This document shows, one piece after another, positions 13,642-17,642 of a stretch of DNA of 17,642 nucleotides. The notes below the pieces were generated by a model, which was given only the letters and a program-made list of their open reading frames with translations, ran no database searches and was not told the origin of the DNA. The DNA is from Propionibacteriaceae bacterium (lineage in GTDB: Bacteria; Actinomycetota; Actinomycetes; Propionibacteriales; Propionibacteriaceae), in assembly GCA_030544185.1 (NCBI GenBank), contig JAUNRO010000012.1:1-17642 (forward strand), in the 5' to 3' direction. Each line of letters starts with the position of its first letter. The first letter of the stretch is position 1. Made by a program: the position numbers and the translations under genes.

Positions 13642-14727
13642 GTGGCGCCGCCCACACCGGCCGGCCGGAGCCTGCGCCTGATCGTCCCCGTCCAGGGCCA
13701 GATCAGCGGCGGGCAGGTGTTCAACACCGAGCTCGCCCGCGCACTCGGCGGGGCCGGCTGGGCGGTCGAGGTGCGCGAAATTTCGGGCGACTGGCCCTCC
13801 CCCACCCCGGCCGAGCGTGAGCACGTCCGCGTCGCCCTGACCGCACCACCCGGGCCGGTTGTCGCGGTTGACGGCATCATCGGCTCCGCCTGCCCCGATG
13901 AGATCGGCGCGGCGGTGACGGCCGGTGTCACCGTCCTCGTCCTCGTCCACATGCCCCTGCCCGCCGAGACGGGCCTCCCCCCTGATCAGCAGGCCGCCCT
14001 CGCCGAGCTCGAGGCCCGGGCGCTTCACGCCGCGAGCGCCGTGACCGCCTGCAGCCACTGGTCCGCCCGCGACCTCCACCGGCGCTATCCCCGGCTGCCC
14101 GCCATCCACGTCCTGACCCCGGGCGCCGAGCCGGCGCCGGTCGCGACCGGCAGCGAGCCGCCCCGGCTGCTCATGGTCGGCGCCCTCACGCCGGTGAAGA
14201 ACCATGCGACCGCCCTGGCCGCGCTCGCCGAGGTCGCCGACCTGCCCTGGCAGGCGCTGCTGGTCGGTCCCCAGCGCGACGGGCGGGTTCTGGAGGAGGT
14301 ACGCCGGACTCTGCGCACCCCGGCTCTCGCGGGCCGCGTCGGCCTCCCGGGCGAGCTGCACGGCGCCGCGCTGGAGGGCGCCTGGCAGGGCGGCGACCTG
14401 CTGCTGGTGCCGTCGTGGGCCGAGACCTTCGGGCTCGTCGTCACCGAGGCACTCGCCCACGGCATTCCCGCCGTGGTCGCCCGCGGCACCGGCGCGGTGG
14501 AGGCCCTCACCGGCACCGCTGCCGGCGCCATCCGTCCGAGGGCGATCCCCGGCGCCGTCGCCGACCCCGGCGACCCGGGTGCGTGGGCGGCGATCCTGCG
14601 CGCGTGGCTGACCGACCGCACCCGGCGCGAGGGCTGGCGCCGGCTTGCCCACGAGCGCCGCCGGGCCCTGCGCCGCTGGTCGGACACCGCCGGGGACTTC
14701 GCCCGGATCGTGACGGGGCTGCCATGA
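13642..14727 (+). CDS. GT4-family (GT-B fold) glycosyltransferase
   Basis: A 361-residue protein from GTG 13642, four bases after the PTPS stop. It has a GT-B fold: the N-terminal acceptor domain with a glycine-rich loop (VQGQISGGQVFNTELARAL) and the C-terminal donor domain with LLMVGALTPVKNHATALAAL, then DLLLVPSWAETFGLVVTEAL containing the E-x7-E nucleotide-sugar motif (E261, E269) and HGIPAVVARGTGAVE. It transfers a sugar from a nucleotide donor, retaining the anomeric configuration. No signal peptide or membrane helix. Because of its neighbours it probably glycosylates the small molecule made by this cluster. Its stop overlaps the methyltransferase ATG. Confidence 0.9.
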   Translation: MAPPTPAGRSLRLIVPVQGQISGGQVFNTELARALGGAGWAVEVREISGDWPSPTPAEREHVRVALTAPPGPVVAVDGIIGSACPDEIGAAVTAGVTVLVLVHMPLPAETGLPPDQQAALAELEARALHAASAVTACSHWSARDLHRRYPRLPAIHVLTPGAEPAPVATGSEPPRLLMVGALTPVKNHATALAALAEVADLPWQALLVGPQRDGRVLEEVRRTLRTPALAGRVGLPGELHGAALEGAWQGGDLLLVPSWAETFGLVVTEALAHGIPAVVARGTGAVEALTGTAAGAIRPRAIPGAVADPGDPGAWAAILRAWLTDRTRREGWRRLAHERRRALRRWSDTAGDFARIVTGLP

Positions 14728-15515
14728 CGGCGCCGAAGGAGAACCGCGCCGCTCCCGGCTGGCTCGCCGCCCGCCGCGCCGCAGACATCGCGGCGCGCGA
14801 GCACGCGCTGCCGTTCGTGCGCCTCCTGGGGCGCCACCTGGCCCCGGGCCCCGCGCACGGATTCGACCTCGGGACGGGGACGGGCGCGAACCACACCTAC
14901 CTGAGCGCGCGGCTCGGCGTCCCCCTGCGGTGGACCGTGCTCGATCATGACCAGGACCTGCTCGCCGATCCGGCCCATGGCGAAGCGACCCGGATCACCG
15001 CCGAGATCGCCGACCTGCCGGACCTGATCCGCCCCGGCACCGCGCCGACGTTCGTGACCTGCTCGGCCCTGCTCGATGTGCTGCGCCGCCGCGACGTGGA
15101 GCAGCTCGCCGACGTGGTGCTCGACCTCGGCCTGCCCGCGCTGTTCGCGCTGTCGGTGACCGGCGAGGTGACGATCACCCCGGCCGATCCACTGGACGGC
15201 CGCATCACTGATACCTTCAACGCCCACCAGCGGCGCGACGACCGGCTCGGCCCGGACGCGCCGCAGCACCTGGCGGCGCTGATCCCGCCGCACCGAGTCC
15301 GCCAGCTCCGCACCCCCTGGCAGCTGAGCGCACCGTCGGCGGCCGCACTGCTTCGCCCCTATCTCAGCGAGCGCGCCGCGGTGGCGACCGCCCAGGACCC
15401 GGCGCTCGCCGGGCCGGCCGCGGGCTGGCTCGCGCGCAGATTGGGCCAGATCGACCACGGGCGGCTGACGGTGGTCGTCGGCCACGTCGACCAGCTGATC
15501 ATGCCGGAGGCCTGA
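14724..15515 (+). CDS. SAM-dependent methyltransferase
   Basis: A 263-residue protein whose ATG overlaps the glycosyltransferase stop by four bases (ATGA). Motif I is [15 protein letters not shown] at residues 47-61, and VLDHDQDLL follows as the acidic end of the second strand. The rest ([12 protein letters not shown], then [10 protein letters not shown]) fits a class I Rossmann methyltransferase; the C-terminal third is less conserved. It probably O- or N-methylates the pathway product. Last gene of the plus-strand operon, it overlaps the 3' end of the convergent RibA/RibD gene by 17 bases. Confidence 0.87.
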   Translation: MTAPKENRAAPGWLAARRAADIAAREHALPFVRLLGRHLAPGPAHGFDLGTGTGANHTYLSARLGVPLRWTVLDHDQDLLADPAHGEATRITAEIADLPDLIRPGTAPTFVTCSALLDVLRRRDVEQLADVVLDLGLPALFALSVTGEVTITPADPLDGRITDTFNAHQRRDDRLGPDAPQHLAALIPPHRVRQLRTPWQLSAPSAAALLRPYLSERAAVATAQDPALAGPAAGWLARRLGQIDHGRLTVVVGHVDQLIMPEA

Positions 15516-16863
15516 GCACCATCTCCGTACAGATATCGGCCCCCATCCGGAAGTGCCGCGCCGCCCCGCGCAGTGCATTGTTGAGCTCGTCGGCGCCATC
15601 GAACCGCAGCCCCGGCACGCCGTCGCCGATGAGGACCGCCGCCGTCGTCAGATAGAGCCGGTCGACCGCACCGGCCGCCACGAACGACGAGACCAACCGT
15701 CCGCCGCCCTCGACGAGCACCCGGGTCAGCCCCCGCGCGCGCAGCAGCTCCAGGATCTCCGCGGGCGCCGCAGGTCCGGGTCGAGGCAGCCGCACCACCT
15801 CGACCCACTCGGGCGTACCCCCGGAAACCTCTGCCGCCGGCCCCACGCACCACAGCGTCGGCGCCTCGCCAGCGCTCAGCACGCGCGCGGTGAGCGGGAC
15901 GCGCGCCCGCGGATCGATGACGACCCGGACCGGATCGCCACCCGGACAATCGCGGACGGTGAGCCGGCAGTCGTCGGCGATCACCGTGCTCGCACCCACC
16001 ACGACGGCGTCGACGAGCGCACGCATCCGGTGCAGCCGGAGCCGGTCCTCGGGGCCGGTGACGAACTCGGCGTCACCGGTGCGCGAGGCGATGAATCCGT
16101 CGAGGCTCTGCCCGAGCTGGGCGATGACGAGATCACGGCCGGCGTCGACGAGCGGTCCATAGAGATCGACCAGCTCGTCGCCCGGCAGCGCCGGCACCTC
16201 CCCGCGCAACAGGGCGCCCCACACATCGACCGGCTGATCGTGACCCATTCGCTCACGCTTGGTGCTGAGATAGCGCGCGTTCTCGGGGCGGTCGGCCACC
16301 GGCACGCTCACCCGCTCGACCACGTCGACGCCGAGCGCGCGCAGCGCCACCTCCTTGGTCGGGTTGTTCGTCAGCAGCCGCACGCGTGCGACGCTCAGAT
16401 CACGCAGGATCTGCGCCGATTGCTCATAGGTGCGGGCATCGTCGGGGTGCCCCAGCTCAAGGTTCGCATCGACGGTGTCGCGGCCCCGGTCCTGCAGGGC
16501 GTACGCCCGGAGCTTCTCGGCCAGCCCGATCCCGCGGCCCTCGTGGCCACGGACATAGATGAGCACGCCACGGCCGGCTCTCGCGATCGTCGCGAGCGCG
16601 GCGTCGAGTTGTTCGCCGCAGTCGCAGCGAAACGATCCGAGGGCATCACCGGTGAGGCACTCGGAGTGCACCCGCACCAGCGTCGGTTCGGCGTCGCGCT
16701 CGACGAGGTCGAGGCCGAGCGTGAGCGCGAGATGGGCAGTGCCCGCGGCGTCTTGGAACGCCACCATGTCGAACACCCCGTGCCGCGTCGGCAGCCGGGT
16801 CTGGGTGAGCCGTTGCAGTTGTCCGTCCGCGCCACTCAATGTCGACATATTCCTGGGAACCAT
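15499..16863 (-). CDS. GTP cyclohydrolase II fused to a RibD-type reductase domain
   Basis: About 454 residues. The N-terminal half is GTP cyclohydrolase II: zinc ligands C69, C80 and C82 ([17 protein letters not shown]), EGRGIGL, and Y121 in LRAYALQD, the Tyr equivalent to E. coli RibA Tyr105. The C-terminal half (about 245-454) is a RibD/dihydrofolate-reductase fold: [47 protein letters not shown] would become 2,5-diamino-6-ribosylamino-pyrimidinone phosphate and then its ribitylamino form. Neither DHBP synthase nor deaminase is fused. Start uncertain: ATG 16863 follows a GATACT box by six bases, but TTG 16893, overlapping the upstream stop and preceded by GGGAG, and ATG 16848 are alternatives. 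Confidence 0.9.
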   Translation of the reverse strand: MVPRNMSTLSGADGQLQRLTQTRLPTRHGVFDMVAFQDAAGTAHLALTLGLDLVERDAEPTLVRVHSECLTGDALGSFRCDCGEQLDAALATIARAGRGVLIYVRGHEGRGIGLAEKLRAYALQDRGRDTVDANLELGHPDDARTYEQSAQILRDLSVARVRLLTNNPTKEVALRALGVDVVERVSVPVADRPENARYLSTKRERMGHDQPVDVWGALLRGEVPALPGDELVDLYGPLVDAGRDLVIAQLGQSLDGFIASRTGDAEFVTGPEDRLRLHRMRALVDAVVVGASTVIADDCRLTVRDCPGGDPVRVVIDPRARVPLTARVLSAGEAPTLWCVGPAAEVSGGTPEWVEVVRLPRPGPAAPAEILELLRARGLTRVLVEGGGRLVSSFVAAGAVDRLYLTTAAVLIGDGVPGLRFDGADELNNALRGAARHFRMGADICTEMVLRPPA

Positions 16864-16889
16864 GAGGGCAGTATCGACGTAATCCCCCG

Positions 16890-17576
16890 TCAACCGCTAC
16901 TCCCCGCCCCGAAACTGAGCAGGTCCGCCAGGCGGCCGACCGTGGCCACGGCGCCGGAGCCGCGCAGTTCCGCGGCGCGCTCGGGGGACTCGGCGATGCC
17001 GATCGTGGGGACGCCGGCGGCGGTCCCCGCCCGCACGTCCCCGGTCGTGTCGCCGATCATCACCGCCCCTGCCGGCGGGGTGCGGTGCGCCGCCATGGCC
17101 CACCGGAGCACGTCCGGCCGCGGCTTCAGCGCGCCGAGCCGGTCGGCGCGCCGGGCATGGATCGTGACCTCGTCGCGCAGGCCCGCCCCGCGCACCACCC
17201 GGCGTACTGCCTCCTCGGCGTTGTTGCTCACCACCGCCACCCGGCCCCCGCCGTCGAGCCAGGCGTGGAGGGTGTCGATCGCGTGGGGGTAAGCCGGGCG
17301 GGTCTGGGCCGCGACGAGTTCCGCGGCCGTCGCGAGTTCGTCGGCGTCGGTGGCCAGCGCGGGATGGCGCACATGGATCTCCCGCAGGACCTGCACGTGA
17401 TCGACCGCCGGCCCCGGCAGCGGATCCTCCGTCCGCTCCGCGCACCAGTGCGCCAGCCGCCGGGCGAGCTCCACATGCTCGGGGTCGGGGAGCAGCCGCA
17501 CGAGCGGGCCGTCGAAGTCGACCAGGAGCAGTGACACGCCGGCCAGCGCGCTGTGCCACTGCCCAGCGGCGGCCAT
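16890..17576 (-). CDS. HAD-superfamily phosphatase
   Basis: A 228-residue haloacid-dehalogenase-type hydrolase. All four motifs are present: [11 protein letters not shown] (D20 nucleophile, D22), VAVVSNN (S117), LKPRPD (K151) and VMIGDTTGD (D176, D180). It has a helical cap between motifs I and II, subfamily I. It likely removes phosphate from a small molecule; next to the RibA/RibD fusion a ribityl or ribosyl phosphate is a reasonable substrate, which is an inference. ATG 17576 shares one base with the preceding regulator stop (TGATG), a coupling arrangement, so it is preferred to GTG 17579. Confidence 0.87.
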   Translation of the reverse strand: MAAAGQWHSALAGVSLLLVDFDGPLVRLLPDPEHVELARRLAHWCAERTEDPLPGPAVDHVQVLREIHVRHPALATDADELATAAELVAAQTRPAYPHAIDTLHAWLDGGGRVAVVSNNAEEAVRRVVRGAGLRDEVTIHARRADRLGALKPRPDVLRWAMAAHRTPPAGAVMIGDTTGDVRAGTAAGVPTIGIAESPERAAELRGSGAVATVGRLADLLSFGAGSSG

Positions 17577-17642
17577 CACAGGAGCCCCCGGTCATAGGCC
17601 ACGCCGACGGCGGCGGCGCGGTCGCTGACGCCGAGCTTGTCG
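17576..17642 (-). CDS. LuxR/NarL-type regulator, C-terminal end (partial)
   Basis: Only the last 21 codons are in the window. They read KLGVSDRAAAVGVAYDRGLL, then stop; this is the recognition helix and final helix of a LuxR-type helix-turn-helix as found in two-component response regulators (typically LGVSDRAAAV). The gene starts beyond the right edge. It is translationally coupled to the HAD gene, so the regulator and phosphatase are in one transcript, though a functional link is not proven. Confidence 0.72.
   Translation of the reverse strand, partial: DKLGVSDRAAAVGVAYDRGLL

Noticed and set aside
12222..13952. 576-codon minus-strand frame opposite the dehydrogenase, PTPS and glycosyltransferase genes
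   Set aside because: It spans three genes with recognised motifs and has no domain of its own.
14085..15599. 504-codon minus-strand frame opposite the glycosyltransferase and methyltransferase
   Set aside because: Antisense shadow with Arg/Gly/Ala-rich composition and no motif.
15553..17292. 579-codon plus-strand frame opposite the RibA-RibD and HAD genes
   Set aside because: Crosses two recognised genes; Arg/His/Pro-rich, no domain.

Overview
The window is very GC-rich, with G/C-dominated third codon positions, frequent GTG/TTG starts and many start codons placed 6-7 bases after a TANNNT box (leaderless style). This fits a high-GC actinobacterium; Propionibacteriaceae-like is my guess, and there is no rRNA or other marker to settle it. 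I saw no rRNA, tRNA, CRISPR array or intact insertion sequence.

Left part (about 1-5200) is a plastic accessory region. It holds the C-terminal half of a UvrD-like helicase, then three complete type II toxin-antitoxin (TA) modules: Phd/VapC at 1367-2105, ribbon-helix-helix/MazF at 3528-4083, and YefM/RelE at 4459-4985. Each has a palindrome next to or over the antitoxin start. A divergent TetR regulator and DUF1772 membrane protein (2128-3378) lie between them. Gene debris surrounds the third module: two pieces of the N-terminal region of a large DEAD/DEAH helicase, in the wrong order for one gene, and the first residues of a dihydrofolate-reductase-like protein. A 12-bp direct repeat (4361-4372 and 5017-5028) brackets the RelE module.

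Middle part (5200-12225): an ArsR repressor with an SRPBCC partner (two-gene operon, consensus promoter buried in a perfect palindrome), an amidase-signature hydrolase, a second patch of TA debris (mazF and vapC fragments), a small Ddn-like F420/nitroreductase-family protein, a 469-residue protein I do not recognise, a SulP-type anion transporter whose last residues are frameshifted by a C-run, and a CDP-alcohol phosphatidyltransferase.

Right part (11641-17642) is the most interesting. It holds a CDP-alcohol phosphatidyltransferase, an MDR dehydrogenase, a 6-pyruvoyl-tetrahydropterin-synthase (PTPS) homologue lacking catalytic residues, a GT4 glycosyltransferase, a SAM methyltransferase, a GTP cyclohydrolase II fused to a RibD-type reductase, and a HAD phosphatase. 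Together they look like a pathway that starts from GTP, makes a reduced diaminopyrimidine (ribitylamino) intermediate and decorates it. No deaminase, lumazine synthase or riboflavin synthase is present in the window, so ordinary riboflavin synthesis is not the obvious purpose. From memory, Streptomyces coelicolor has an unusual PTPS homologue (SCO6650) close to a GTP cyclohydrolase II paralogue (SCO6655), which suggests a conserved actinobacterial pathway whose product I do not know. The C-terminus of a LuxR-type regulator lies at the right edge, translationally coupled to the HAD gene.
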